A stretch of DNA of 64,000 nucleotides from Paulownia fortunei (taxonomy: Eukaryota > Streptophyta > Magnoliopsida > Lamiales > Paulowniaceae). The stretch lies in contig CM033113.1 in NCBI GenBank assembly GCA_019321725.1, forward strand, positions 9,672,001 to 9,736,000. Reading direction: 5' to 3'. The notes below the pieces were generated by a model. It did not search any database. It was not told where the DNA came from and saw only the letters and a program-made list of their open reading frames with translations. Of the stretch, positions 1 to 16,098 are shown piece by piece (the first letter of the stretch is position 1; every line of letters begins with the position of its first letter). The position numbers and the translations under genes were made by a program.

Positions 1-140
1 CCCAAAAGACCTAGCGAACGCATCTAGGTACCTTAAGACTCGATGACCACGTCTAGGCAATACAAAAACCTAGCGAATGCATCTAGGTACCAGAAATACC
101 TAACAAATGTGTCTAAGCACCCAAAGACCTAGTAAGCGTG
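1..140. repeat. 30-bp minisatellite, CCTAG...GCATCTAGGTA type
   Basis: Four to five degenerate units with exact 30-bp spacing start at about 1, 31, 61, 91 and 121. Recurring cores are ACCTAGCGAA and GCATCTAGGTA. The array is cut by the window edge, so its true length is unknown. Confidence 0.75.
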
Positions 141-216
141 TCCAAAAGAGGAGATCATGCACCTTCACGCCCTCGCATCCTAAGAGGAACAAGCCACCTA
201 CGTATCCCTAGAAGGT

Positions 217-510
217 CATGTGAGCTCACACACCTTTGCGCCCTCAGAAGGAGCTCACACATCTTCGCGCTCCAAGGAAGAGCTCACATACCTTCGCGCC
301 CCTAGGAAAAGCTCACACACCTCTGCTCTCCCAAGAGGAGCTCACACACCTCCGCGCTCTCAAGAGGAGCTCACACACCTCCGCGCTCCAAGAGAAGTTC
401 ACACACCTTCATGCCCTAAGAAAAGGTCTGCGCTATTGTCTCTTAGGAGAAGCTCGCACGCCATCACGCCTTCACGTCCTAAGAGGAGCTAACTACCTGT
501 GTACCCCAAA
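217..510. repeat. 28-30-bp minisatellite, GAGCTCACACACCT type
   Basis: About nine or ten imperfect units, each beginning GAGCTCACACACCT followed by a CGCGC-rich half and a purine AAGAG end. Units at the 3' side (after ~420) are decayed. Two forward frames stay open across the array only because the repeat lacks stops, so they are not taken as genes. It lies in the same element as the 30-bp array at 1-140 and may share its origin. Confidence 0.75.
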
Positions 511-2283
511 AAGAAGGTCTCGCATTGTTATCCCCCAAGAGAAACTCACGCGCTTTCGATTCCCCAAGAGGAGTGATCCTCTGTTGGCACTTCAAGGGGC
601 TGCCCTCTAGTATCACCAACTACATCACATGAAAACGACCTTTGCTCGTCACCCTTTCGAGAGAAGAAGAAGGCCTACCGCCTTATTTGCACCGATATAC
701 GTCAGTATCACATCATTCGTCACCACTCCCCTCACCCCAAAGAGGTGGCATGCCCTTTTCACTAGAAGGGCACGAAGAGTCAGACTCTGAGAATTTGTGC
801 AAATGAAAAAACATTAGGTACAAGAATAAAGTGAAAGTATTAAAAATACTAAGTAGATCAACCATGCATCCAACAAAGAAAAAAAGGCTAAATAACGTGA
901 GTCCATCAATGCACAAACATGTGTCTATACCATGACGTCCATAATGCAACTACAAGTAAATGGCTTACCAAACACATCCGCCGACCCGACTAGACCTCGA
1001 GATAGAGAAACAATGACCTCACTCTCAAACTCACTAGACTCTGGTGACGATGATCCAAAAATTTAATCTCTTTCACTCGACTTACTTCCACTATGGGGAA
1101 AGGAATAAATAACCTCTATAAACTCGAGCAAAAATCCTAATAAATAATTAGACCCGACATGACCATTCCAACCAACTCTCTAAATATATGAAATGATCCA
1201 ACATGGAAGTGATAAAGAGATGACAATTGATAATTACAACATGCTCATACTATGCTCGGCCTGCACACCTATTTACTCGACCTACGCTCGACAAGCTTGC
1301 ATGATCTGTGCACTCAACCTGGATACCTACCGTGCTTGACCTGTGCACTTGTCGTGCTCAACCTACACTCGACAAGCTAACCTACTCGCTTGACCAATGC
1401 ATGTGCAACACGCTTGACCTACACATCGTACTTGACCTGTCATCATATGCACCACCACCGATTGATCTAGGCAGCACCATCTTTGCACCAACACCACTCA
1501 TGAGACGATAGGCGAACATGAATCTAGTGGCAACACCCTAGTGTTGTCACCCCAACCTCTATGACATCATTAGGACCAAGATTCTCTTAATATTAAACTC
1601 CGCCATGAGATTGTACTAATATGTTCAATACAATATCAAGAAAAAAAGTCAATAAGACAAGAATGAGAAAAAGAGACTGGAAAAAATCCAAGTATTTCCA
1701 TTATCTACACATGAAAACTTGTGCAAACCCTAAAAATGGGCTACGCATTTTTAAGGAGCGATACGAATCACTAAGTTCAGGTCAAGACTTAAACCAACTA
1801 GCGATAACAACTTCCAAGCCAAACTAATAACTCAATCTAATTTTTTGTTGATCCTCTACGACGTCCTCCCCACAGTGATAACATAAAGAGACGTTGATAA
1901 TGATGACCCCTCACCAGCACTCTTCATTCTTTCTAGTTTATGAAAGCCAAATCACACAGTAGAAACGACTCTATGGAACTATGAAGCCAAGAAAGATATT
2001 GTTGGCCGCATAAATAAGGAAATTTTTTTAAGTTCCGAGAATTGGGGGCTTATATTGATCCACATAGCCAACAACTCAACAAATAAATATCAAGGCAGAG
2101 ATATTCTATATAGACAAAGAATGCAACCTGAAACTACTAATCTCAAGAGATAACCTGCCCCATGCTACTCACCCTAAGAGATGATCTGCCCCAATCTATT
2201 CATCTCAAAAAGTGACCACTCCAATGTTCTCTACTCTTGACCAACCATCCCTATGTGAGGCTTGACCGAGAATAGGGGGCTTA

Positions 2284-3010
2284 TGATGAGCCTTGAGTCC
2301 AAATAAGCCCAAGAGACTAAGTTTAATAGATTCGTCAGAACAAATATGTGATCCAATAGAGCAAGCCCAATAAGATGATTTGAAGAGGTCTATATGGTTG
2401 CTTGGTGCCGAAAATGTAATGTATGAAAGTATTAAGTTTGTGTGTCAAATAAAAAGGCCACATCATTGAGGTGTATTTTTCTTCCATCCAGAGAAAGAGC
2501 AAGCTGCTGCTGTTTTTCCTCAAGAATTAAGCTCTCAATTTACATGAATATAAATGATCCATATCATCTCTACAATTAAAAAGGAAGCCTTTGTCTAAAT
2601 ACATGAGAAATTGTGGATTTCTTTCGACCAAAGTAGAATGGAGTAAAAGAATTATTTGCAGTTGATTTCACCTCTATAAATACGTGCATTGTTGTATTCA
2701 TTAGGTGTGAATTTTGTGAGGAACAGACACAATTACAGATATACATTGTAGAGAGAGTTTGAGAGGATACAAAATTGAGAATTGGTAAATACTTGAAAGA
2801 TAATTTTATTGAGTGAATAGTAAGATCTCTTAGAATGTTGAGATTAATTATAGAATAATTTTTTCTAACTATTGTAAACTCTCAATTTTTATTTCTATTA
2901 TAGTGAAATCGCTCCCCTGCTCCTGAACGTATGCTTGTTATTAATCGAATTACGTAAACAATTGTATTGTTTTATTTTTTTTATTTTTTTTATTATTTAA
3001 TTATCATTTT
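2284..3010 (+). mobile_element. LTR of a retroelement
   Basis: Begins with TGATGAGCCTTGAG directly after a polypurine tract. It contains a TATA box (TATAAATA, 2675-2682) and ends in a region with CTGAACGTATGC and ATTACGTAAACAATTG, resembling the GGACGTAGGC...CCACGTAAA block in the downstream part of many plant LTRs. The 3' boundary is uncertain (about 2960-3050). A TGGGCATCAGCC near 3036 faintly recalls a tRNA-Met primer site, so a 5' LTR is not excluded. Confidence 0.55.
2675..2682 (+). promoter_or_regulatory. TATA box of the LTR
   Basis: TATAAATA in the sequence CTCTATAAATACGTGC, followed about 90 bases later by a purine-rich leader (GAGAGAGTTTGAGAGG). This is the usual layout of an LTR promoter. 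Confidence 0.45.
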
Positions 3011-4522
3011 ATTTAAACAAATGTATTGTTTGATCTGGGCATCAGCCTAACAAAATTTGATGTAGAAATTAAAACCAAATATACTAAACTAGGAGCCAAT
3101 CGAATTCACATCAACGCAATATGCTTTTTGGTATGGAGCAGCCGCAACCCATATTATTGGAAATGTGTTAGCGGGTGGCCTTTTAAGAGCAAATTTCTAC
3201 TATCTGCGTTCATCGGCAATTCCAGGCCTATAAAGCTGAAATCAGTACCAGGCTACATAATTATTAGGCGTTGGACTGAATTCTCTATTTTTCTGCTAAA
3301 AATATGAAATCTTGATCTTAGTTTTAAATAGGCTTTCGTCCACTTCTATTTTATATTTTATTTTTTTTATTATGTATGTCAATTTAAAACATAATATTAC
3401 CAATTAAAAATTCAAGCACTTAAAATTTCTTCTTGTGGTGTTAAACTTGTGCAAAGATCATGATTAATCGAGAATTTTTCAAATTCTTATGGTATGGTAC
3501 CCAATTGTTGAAAAGACCTTTGAACTCATGGTTTGGCCAACTGTGAAACCTTTGACACGCATGCTTTCCCTTCACCAAATACACGCATTACACGTGGCAA
3601 TCAATGTAAATGTTCGTTGATACAATAATCTTGGAAAGACAATTGTCACTCACATCTCTCTTTCTGAATTTTATATATATTCTTACCCTCCAGACAAATA
3701 AAAGAAAGGAGGGAATTATTCTAATTAATATTAGAGACTGAATCGGAATTTGTGCCGTCAATTTATGACTCTTCAGTCTCCACCATCATCATATTCAACC
3801 AAAAACAAGGAAAAAGAAATAAAGGACAAAAACAGTAAAATTGTGTGCTTGGACACATGAAAAATAACGAACATCAAAACAATCAAATTCTTGGCCATTG
3901 GATAATGAAGGGAGCCAAGGGCCTCGGGCTCCAGAAGCGCCCAAGAATTTCCCCTTCGAGTGAAAAGGGAATAAAAATGAATAAAAATACAGATAAAAAA
4001 ATAAATCAGCACCTTACCTAATCATGATCACAAATTTCAGATTATTTCACTATAATGAGAATGGTTTCATCTGTTTGAGCAGTGGTCAAAATCCCATATT
4101 TATCCCCCCATTCTTGAAATCTTCTCGAGTTTTTTGGTCAATTCAATCGTCCTATGATTAAAAACAGGAGTTGTACACAACTCAGCAACCTCATTATTTT
4201 ACAACTTTTTAAAGAGAGAGTCAACTATAAAGAAAACTCTACATTGCCAGTCAGACGCCGAGGTTTTACCGGGGAGTTTCTTATTTCAAATCAATAAAAA
4301 TTCAGGACCGAGTCAAATTCTATTTTAGCATGTTTACACTAAGCCTGTCTAGATGAGCTCAATTCTGTAGATTTCAGAATATTGTGCCAATAATGAAAAC
4401 AATTGCAGCATTTCTCATGTCAGAGTTGAGGTGAGGAACTTGGTGGCTTCAGCTTTTCTCCTTCAATATCCAATACACCGGACGCTGAATCCAAGAAAGT
4501 AAGAAGATCACCAAATATAACC
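3011..4522. other. Intergenic / upstream region of S-RLK copy 1
   Basis: AT-rich DNA with no supported gene. A 93-codon frame at 3026-3307 and a 79-codon minus frame at 3773-4012 show no recognisable domain. The last few hundred bases presumably hold the promoter and leader of the receptor kinase starting at 4523; no unambiguous TATA box could be assigned. Confidence 0.5.
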
Positions 4523-7852
<3,330 letters not shown>

Positions 7853-9859
7853 AGTCATGTTTTGGCAAAGTATTTTATTGCCATTAACTTAATACTTTAT
7901 TTGTGCTATTCAATGGCAGATTTATTCTTTATCCAGTTACTTGTATACACATCTCTAAACTTTAGGTCAGGCCCTCTCTATAATATTGAAGTACGTGTTG
8001 GTCTATTGTTGTGGAATCAATTTTCTAGAAACTGTAAATTGAGGATGGGAGGATTTGTGATCGTTTCTTAGTCAACTATGAGACATTTACCTCTACAGTA
8101 TACTTTCGAACATAACTGACAAATCAAGACACTTGGTTTTCTGCATAAATCTAATCAAAATACAGACAAACTGATTGACAGAAAGTAGTTCACACATCAC
8201 ATACAATATTTTGGATGGTTAGTAATGGACAACTACAGCAACCTTAAAAACTAGCTGAAATAAGATCCAAACCTGAATTTCGAGACAGTTATTAAATCCA
8301 GCATTCTAAACCTAATATACTGGTATATGAAAGGTGTTGATCATCTGCATCACTTGGATACAGAGTGTTCTTTTGCTTGGATTCTTGTTTTCTAGGTACG
8401 CACAAGATGATGATCAGATTTATGAGCTAACGTAAGATGACGGATTATTTTTCATCTGAGTCAGACATAATCATGCTATTTTTTTCCAGTAAATTTACAT
8501 AAATTCCTATAGTAGAAAAAAATGAGCAGATGTCACGATGTCAAGGATCTATCTGAATCAAAGAGGACTTTCGACAACATATGAAGAAGTTATAGATCTC
8601 TAAGCAAATTATCAGTTTGCTTTATTGCTGAAGTTCAAGTTAACTTCTACAGTTCTTGCTCTGTTTTCCTCTTCTTTTAGTCTTGTGAATGATCAAGTGT
8701 TTACTTAGATAATCTGCTTCACTTATCACAGACCAGATTTGTGGAACTGGAAACTTGTGCCACTGCACAATTTCGCAAGACACTAAAATCATGGCTTCAG
8801 GTCCAAGTATATGAAAAAGCTCAAGTGTGAACTGTTGATTCATTTTTTATCGAGAAGATGTAATCTTGCAAACCAAATTAATTGATCTCCTGATTAATAA
8901 TTTGCAAATTCAATCAGTTAATATATGGCTAGCATGTTGTAAATCTTGTGTCTTTTTCTACCACATGATTTGAGTCTTTTTGTACTACCTGTTTCATTTT
9001 TTCTCCCTTCCTGAAATTGAAAAGGAAACCATTAATATTGATAACTCAAGTTGGCAAACTCTCAACTGGCTGGAAGGAAAAATCTTTGGTCAATTTCTAT
9101 TTATTGAGTGGTCCTTACACCTTATGTTTGTCTTTGTTTAAAATTCTTCCTATCTGGATTCTTTAGTTTGTACCAGACTATCAAAACAACATAATGCTAA
9201 ATTAGACTATGCATATGCTAGTTTATGATGAACAATAATAAATTTGAGAATAAAGGGAAACAAATAAAAGACCAAAACTGAACAATATAAAAAACGCGGA
9301 AGAACAATGTATGATGAAACTCCTCATAGAAGCGTAGTCTAAAAGTAGCACAGAATGTCGAAGCTTCTCAGTTCCACAGCCCTCGCTGCCTTCCCTGTGG
9401 CTTCACCCTGTAAATTTGAGCTACCGTTCTTGGCAATATTTACACCACATATGCTTGGTACTCTATCTTTCCCTCAGTATTGGATTCTTTCCTATCTCTG
9501 GGTCAAAATTCAAGCTGCCTTATGCTTAATAAATACATAGTTGTCATTTTCAACACTCAGCGATCTAATAATAAACATTTCAACCAACAAGATTGACTTC
9601 ATATGTTATCAGTTTCCCATCTGATGCCGTAGTGGTAAGGGAGACTAAACCATCATCACGACAACAGAATAAGTCTAAGTCACTAGACTCTAAAAACTAT
9701 CCAAGATCATTGAGGTTCATATTGTGTAGGGCAGGACAAGATTGAAATATATTTTCTTTAACTATCATGCTGGAGAGACTCAAGCTGGGAGAGATTCACC
9801 TACCAATGGACAATTGAATCCTGAATCGGAAAGCGGAGAATCATCATACAGTTAGAACT
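7853..9859. other. Intergenic between S-RLK copies 1 and 2
   Basis: About 2 kb without a supported gene. The one item of interest is a 67-codon minus frame at 8640-8843 with a protein-like composition (HILGPEAMILVSCEIVQWH near its N-terminal part) but no recognised family. No copy of an S-RLK exon was seen here. Confidence 0.5.
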
Positions 9860-12800
9860 ATGAGGACATCAAGTGAGGAGTTCACCTTTCTTCTTGTTTT
9901 CACATTCTTGTTAACCATCAACACATTTTCCAACGCACTGGATATAGTAAATACAACCCAGATGATTACAGATGGTGAGACATTGATTTCGTCTGGTGGA
10001 AGCTTCGAGTTGGGATTTTTCAGGCCAGGTAACTCCAAGAATCGATATGTAGGCATATGGTACAGGAAAATAACGGCTTTCACCGTTGTCTGGGTTGCCA
10101 ACAGAGATAATCCACTCACAAACACATCAGGGACTGTATTAAAGGTCATTGAGCCAGGAATTTTGGCTCTTCTGAATGGCAGTAATGCTGTCATGTGGTC
10201 TTCTAATACCTCAAGAGTTGCACAAACCCCAGTTGCACAATTGCTGGACTCAGGGAATCTTGTAGTGAAAGAAGCAAATGACGATAACTCAGAGAACTAC
10301 CTCTGGCAGAGTTTTGATTACCCTACTGATACACTTTTACCAGGTATGAAGTTTGGCCGGAACCTGGTAACAGGTCATGAAACTTACATCTCAGCATGGA
10401 AGACCAGTGAAGATCCGGGGACAGGAGATTACACGTATCACTTGGATCCCACTGGATATCCTCAAACAGTCCTTAGAAGGGGTTCTGTTGAACTGTACAG
10501 AACTGGACCCTGGAATGGAGTCGGGTACAGTGGGCTGCCTGGATTGAAAAAGAATTCTATTTACACATTTGAGTTGGTTTTTGATAACAATGAGGTGTAC
10601 TATCATTATGAGCTCCTTAACAGATCAGTGGTTTCCAGGTTTACAATGAACCAGAGTGGCATTGCACAGCGCTGGACATGGGTCGACCGAACTCAGGGTT
10701 GGGTGATGTACTTGACTGCGCCAATAGATAACTGTGATTCTTATAAGCAATGTGGTGCATATGGCAGTTGCAATGTGGGAAACTCTCCCATATGTGGATG
10801 TTTAACAAAATTTATTCCAAGATATCCAGAAGAGTGGGTGGCTGCAGACTGGTCTAATGGCTGTGTAAGAAGAACGCCCTTGGATTGCAAAAGCGATGGA
10901 TTCCTAAAATATTCTGACATCAAATTGCCAGATACAAAACTTTCATGGTTTAATGCAAGTATGACTCTGGAAGAATGCAAGGTGGTATGCCTAAAGAACT
11001 GCTCTTGTATGGCATACACAAACTTAGATATCAGAAGAGGGGGAAGTGGATGTTTGCTTTGGTTTGGAGATCTGGTTGACATCAGAGTGGTGTATGGAGC
11101 TGGACAAGATATTTACATTAGAGTGGCTTCTTCGGAATTAGGTAAGTATTCATATTCGTTAAAACAATGTACATTCTATGTCGTAACGTACATTCTATGT
11201 TATACAGTTATTGATTGCTTTGCTGTCAAGAAGTAGAACTATAAGGGGCATGAAACGTTCCATAATCCAGTTTTTCTAATTTTTGATCTTCAAACTGAGC
11301 AGAAACGCGCCTACCTTTCTGAATTCCACATATTCACTTTATTTTTCATTCTGTGACTCAGCAAGTACAAACATGCACCTGTTAACTTGATTTGTTAATA
11401 TTCGATCAAATTGACATGCAATTTTTTTAAGATTATACAATCTTTTCCTCTTTTCGGACAACAACCTGAGTATATTGTTCGGTCTACAAAACATAGAACG
11501 CAAGAAATAAAGAAAAAATGGAGAATGATTAAGTTCTTTAATTTAACAGTACACATTGTTGAAAGTTGCAACATCTTCAAGAACTACCCTTTTGTTTGGA
11601 ATATAATGTTGCAGACTCCAGAAGAAAGAAAAGTGATAAACTTATTGGGAGTTTGACCGCATCTATGGGACTGATTCTCCTAGGCATGAGCTTCATACTG
11701 TACATCTGTAAGAGGAAGAAAATATATCTAAAGCTGAGGAAAGGAGGTAAGCAAACTCTGCCATTTTCTGCTGAAGATAAATGGACAAAATCGCCTAAAT
11801 AAAACTTAAAGACGAGCTTTGTTTCTGGGGAGGGATAACTTCTCCGCAACTTCCAAGTCAAATGATATATCCGTTGTGTGGCTCATGTTGCAGGATGGCA
11901 TAAAGAAAGTCATAATAAAGACCTGGAGCTTCCATCATTTGACTTATCGACTATATCTAAAGCTACTAACAACTTTTCCCTTGACAAGAAGCTTGGAGAG
12001 GGTGGGTTTGGACCTGTCTACAAGGTCAGAAAGTGTGCTATCTGGCAATACTAAGACCTATTACATTGACATGCCGTAAATTCATTTGATGCATATGCAA
12101 TTTTCTAAAAGATTTGTGATATTCTTTCATCAAAATGTAAATATATCAGAGGTTTTCAAATAATTAAACCAATATGTGGATCTGCTGATAATTTTTGATA
12201 CTTCATTCGAGATTGAAAGTTCAGCCAGAAGTTTTAATAATAGCAAAGAATAATTAAATTGTGAGAAAAGTGGATCCTAGAATCTCATGAACAAAGCCTT
12301 TTGAGGAGAAGAAAAATAGATAAAGTTTATGCAAACATCTGAGACTTCTGCAAATTGAACTTCCTGGAATTGCCTGGCTCGAGTTACCTGAGAAAGTTTT
12401 TTGCCTTGTGTGAATGTTTCACTGAAGATTTTAAAGAAAATGATGCGCACTTTCTCGTGCAAATTCAACTTCACATATTCGTGTTCGATCATGTTTGACA
12501 CATCTGCTCTTGTACACAATGAACGTCACACAAAGACATCATTGGTACCCGAAGGAACATCCTAAAACAATGCAAATGTTGAACATATGCAAAACAAAAT
12601 TATTAGTTTCTTCAAATTCAATGTATAAAAACCTTTTAAGTGACATGATCTGATGTTAGGGTACGCTGGAAGATGGACGAGAAATTGCTGTGAAACGGTT
12701 ATCAAAAACATCTATGCAAGGACTCGGTGAATTCAAGAATGAAGTGATATTTATTGCCAAACTTCAGCACCGAAACCTTGTGAAGCTTCTAGGATGCTGC

Positions 12801-14027
12801 ATTCAAGGAGAGGAAAAGATGTTAATTTACGAGTACATGCCCAACAAAAGTCTGGACTTGATCTTATTTGGTGAGGATTTCTTACTTTTAACACAGTTCA
12901 GCTCACCAAACCATTTTTACAGCAATATATATGATGCAATTGCAGAACACTGAAGATTTGAAATAAGGCAAATATAGTTGAGTTGAGCTCAAATCATGGG
13001 CAACTGTGGCTTAATTTTGCATAAATTTAAGATCACTACCTACCCAAAATGTAATTTACACATTGTATCTATAGGAAAGCTCCACTTTTTTGCTACAAAG
13101 GATGATGACATAACAAATAGACAGAAATTTTTGACAGATCAAATAAAGAGTAAGCTACTTGATTGGCCCAAGCGCTTTCAGATTATCTGTGGTATTGCCA
13201 GGGGACTCATGTATCTTCATCAAGATTCTCGGCTGAGAATTATCCATCGAGACCTCAAAGTTAGCAACATATTGCTAGATATGGACATGAACCCAAAGAT
13301 ATCAGACTTTGGCATGGCTAGAACTTTTGTAGGGAATGAGACTGAAGCTAACACAAGCAGAGTTGTTGGGACATAGTAAGAATCTCGATTCCATAAAGAC
13401 ATCTGATGCACTTCCCATGTTCATATATCATTTTCTGACTGATGCAAAACTTTGATTTAGTGGCTACATGTCACCAGAATACGCCATTGATGGTTTGTTC
13501 TCAGTAAAATCAGACGTATTTAGCTTTGGTGTTATAGTGCTGGAAATCCTGAGCGGCAAAAGAAACAGAGGATTTTCCGACAGGGATCACCACCACAACC
13601 TTCTTGGACATGTGAGTGTTTGATATAATTATCTTGTGTTGCATGTTCAAATTCTTTTCCAGAATCTTGCAAAGAGTGCTCCTCTTACCGGCACGATTAT
13701 TGTTATCATCGTCGATTTTGGCAGGCATGGATACTTTACAAAGAAGGAAGGTCCTTTGAACTAGTTAAGGACAATCTAGGTGAGTCATGTTACTTGTCTG
13801 AGGTACTAAGATCAATCCAGGTGGGATTGTTGTGCGTGCAAAAGTATCCCGAAGATAGGCCAAGCATGTCCTCGGTTGTATTCATGCTGGAGAATGAAGT
13901 GGTGTTGCCTCAGGCTAAACAGCCTGGTTTTTTCACGGAAAGAGATGTTTTTGCTACTGATACTTCAACTAGCACCAAGGGAAGTTCAACCAATGACATC
14001 ACAATTACAACGTTAGAGGCTAGATAG
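9860..14027 (+). CDS. G-type lectin S-receptor-like Ser/Thr kinase, copy 2
   Basis: Same family and architecture as copy 1. Exons by GT-AG sites: 9860-11141, 11615-11746, 11894-12024, 12660-12870, 13138-13375, 13461-13611, 13725-14027, giving 815 aa. The first six exons have exactly the lengths of copy 1 (1282, 132, 131, 211, 238 and 151 bp). Signal peptide, B-lectin, S-locus/EGF-like, PAN, transmembrane and kinase follow in order. [15 protein letters not shown] (K527), HRDLKVSN (D624) and DFG (D642) are intact. HRDLKVSN replaces the usual HRDLKASN, a mild change. Introns 1 (473 bp) and 3 (635 bp) are longer than in copy 1; intron 3 contains an antisense frame (12277-12519) of no recognised identity. 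Predicted active receptor kinase, ligand unknown. Confidence 0.93.
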
Positions 14028-15269
14028 GAACCAGAAATATGTTACAATTGACTATGTTAGTGCTTCTCATACTGCTTTTTATTTGCTGCTACCAATTGAA
14101 AGCATTTTTTGTCCTTCAGAGATCAAGTTTACAAAGTATGAATGTAAAATTTGACAAATGCTGCTTTGGGGAAAATTGGATCAACCTCCCTTGAAATATG
14201 GCCATTTGACATTTTCCCAATCAAATTTATTGCTGCTGTCAAATCTCGGAAGTTCTCATCAATCATCACTCATCACAAATTATCATTATTAGTAAGTTTT
14301 TTATTATGTTTCATCTTTCATTACTATTTAGTTATTTCTTGCACTCGCCATCACTAGTAATGGAATTTTTTATAAAATTTATTTATGAAATAGCATAAAT
14401 AAATGAATTTTTTTGTCATTTTTTAAAGTATAATTTATAAAAGTTTAGTGCGAGATTTAAATTTTTTATAAAAGATTAAAATCTAAATTGAAACAATATA
14501 TTGACCAAATGTGATAATAAATGCTAAACCCATAAAAATTGTTGGATGTATTATAACAAAAGTCTTATTCCAAGTTGTTCCTAGTTACAGGTTGTATCAT
14601 CTGCATAACCCACAGTTAGGTCCAATAAAAGTGTAAATCAAACCGACCTGATCCAAATATAATCTAAAGTTGATGAAATGGAAAAATACCTCAAGACAAT
14701 TGTAAGAGAACATAACGATATGGATCAACAGAACATACTTAAAGTAAGACTCAGTCGACTGAGTTTGTTAATGTACAAAGAGTACTGCATGTAGTAACTA
14801 ATAGGCATTCTTGAAACCACAAAAAACAGCAGCAAATCAGGAAATGGAAAATTAGATTAGTATCTATACGACAAATCAGGAAATGGAAAATTAGATTAGT
14901 ATTTATACGACTAAGTGATAACCTGTACTTCATACTCAAATGTTTTGTAACCATTTATGATAGCACAAAAGAGCGAAACCGGACAAAACCAAAAACATCT
15001 TCATATGGATACAAAAAACATATACCATAAATTTCAAACCTTGACTTGTTATTTACAATACTTTAGACTGCTGATATGTTGCCGTGGTAGCAACGATGAC
15101 TGATCACAATCATTTCTAACAAGCAGGAAGACATATTACGTAAGACTGAAAGTTGGAAGAAGAAGATAAATTAGTTTCGTTGAACAATAAACATATGCAT
15201 TCAACTTCTTTCCATGCTCACTAATCTGTCATAAGCAATTAAATAAATGGCTAAAAAATAACTTCATGC
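14028..15269. other. Upstream region of pseudogene copy 3, duplicated upstream of copy 4
   Basis: No gene. From about 14440 to 15269 this DNA resembles 22163-23452 upstream of copy 4; shared stretches include GACCAAATGTGATAA and TTAAAGTAAGACTCAG. The duplication that produced copies 3 and 4 therefore included the promoter side. The copy 4 side carries roughly 590 extra bases (about 22320-22915). Confidence 0.7.
14833..14910. repeat. 39-bp tandem duplication
   Basis: Two adjacent 39-bp units, 14833-14871 and 14872-14910, each starting CAAATCAGGAAATGG and ending TATACGA, with one C/T difference. The region upstream of copy 4 has only one, decayed, version, so the duplication followed the copy 3/4 split. 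Confidence 0.9.
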
Positions 15270-16020
15270 ATGGACGAATTTCTAAAAAGCTTCTCCTTAC
15301 CTTTTCTTCTAACCTGCTCACTTATAATCAATTCAATTTCTGCAGCAACCGATACTATAAATAGTGCCCAGACCATTAGAGATGGTGAGACAATGGTTTT
15401 ATAAGGTGGGATGTTTGAACTCGGTTTTTTCAGCCCAGGAAATACTGGAAATCGGTACCTGGGCATGTGGTACAAGAATATTACAGTTAGGACAGTCATT
15501 TGGGTTGCCAACAGAGAAGTTCCATTCACAAGTACATCAGGCGTCTTAAAGGTTATAGAGCCTGGACTTTTGGTCCTTCTCAATGACACTAGTGGCATCA
15601 TATGGTCATCCACTACGTCCAGGTCTGTGCGGAGTCCAGTTGCACAACAATTAGACTCTGGGAAATATTGTCGTGAAGGATGCAAATGATGATAGGCCAG
15701 AGAATTTCCTTTGGCAGAGTTTTGATTATCCATCAGATACATATTTACCAGGTATGAGCTTAGGATGGAATTTTGTAACTGGTGTAGAGACTTACCTCTC
15801 ATCCTGGAGGAGTAATGATGATCCAGTGATGAGTGGAAATTATACCTATAAATTGAGGACCATTTGTTTAACTTTTTATTTAGTTTTCGAAATTTTTATA
15901 ATTTTTATTATTATGTTTAGCGTTTATTTTGCAGATTTGAAAATGTAGGAAGAATGTCATTAGATATGCAAAAATATGCATTTATCTTTAAAAAAAAAAA
16001 AATATTTTGTCTGGTGAACA

Positions 16021-16050
16021 GTAGCTCCAGCGCCGAGGCGCTGCAGCTAC
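16021..16050. repeat. GC-rich hairpin 1 in the LTR
   Basis: The arms GTAGCT-C-CAGCGCC and GGCGCTG-C-AGCTAC pair over 13 bp with a single C-C mismatch and a GA loop. It stands out in AT-rich surroundings. Confidence 0.85.
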
Positions 16051-16078
16051 TGGAAAATGAAAGTTTTTTTCTAGTGAA

Positions 16079-16098
16079 GGCAGCGCCTTAGCGCTGCC
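16079..16098. repeat. GC-rich hairpin 2 in the LTR
   Basis: GGCAGCGC-CTTA-GCGCTGCC is a perfect 8-bp stem with a 4-base loop, about 30 bases after hairpin 1 and sharing its CAGCGCC word. A third CAGCGCC follows at 16102-16108. Confidence 0.85.

Larger units (their letters stand above)
1..2283 (+). mobile_element. Degenerate LTR-retroelement interior, non-coding
   Basis: No gag or pol similarity is readable here. The stretch holds two ~30-bp tandem arrays (1-140 and 217-510). It ends in a purine-rich tract, GAGAATAGGGGG, just before an LTR-like TG start at 2284. A very similar tract, GAGAATTGGGGG, lies near 2037-2048, so the polypurine region may be duplicated. Tandem arrays near the 3' end of the interior are common in large plant gypsy elements, but the lineage cannot be named. 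Assignment to the LTR that follows is inferred from the order polypurine tract, then TG. Confidence 0.45.

Noticed and set aside
1..510. CRISPR-like regular repeats
   Set aside because: The units are contiguous and degenerate with no unique spacers, and the genome is plant nuclear.
220..610. Two overlapping forward frames of 90 and 124 codons
   Set aside because: They are produced by the 28-30-bp tandem repeat, which lacks stops in two frames, and have no domain.
3026..3307. 93-codon frame after the first LTR
   Set aside because: No recognisable domain, no upstream promoter signal, and it begins in LTR-edge sequence.
10741..11082. 113-codon minus frame opposite S-RLK copy 2
   Set aside because: Antisense shadow of the conserved PAN/EGF-like coding region.
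12277..12519. 80-codon minus frame in intron 3 of S-RLK copy 2
   Set aside because: No family recognised, and the equivalent intron of copy 4 has no matching frame.
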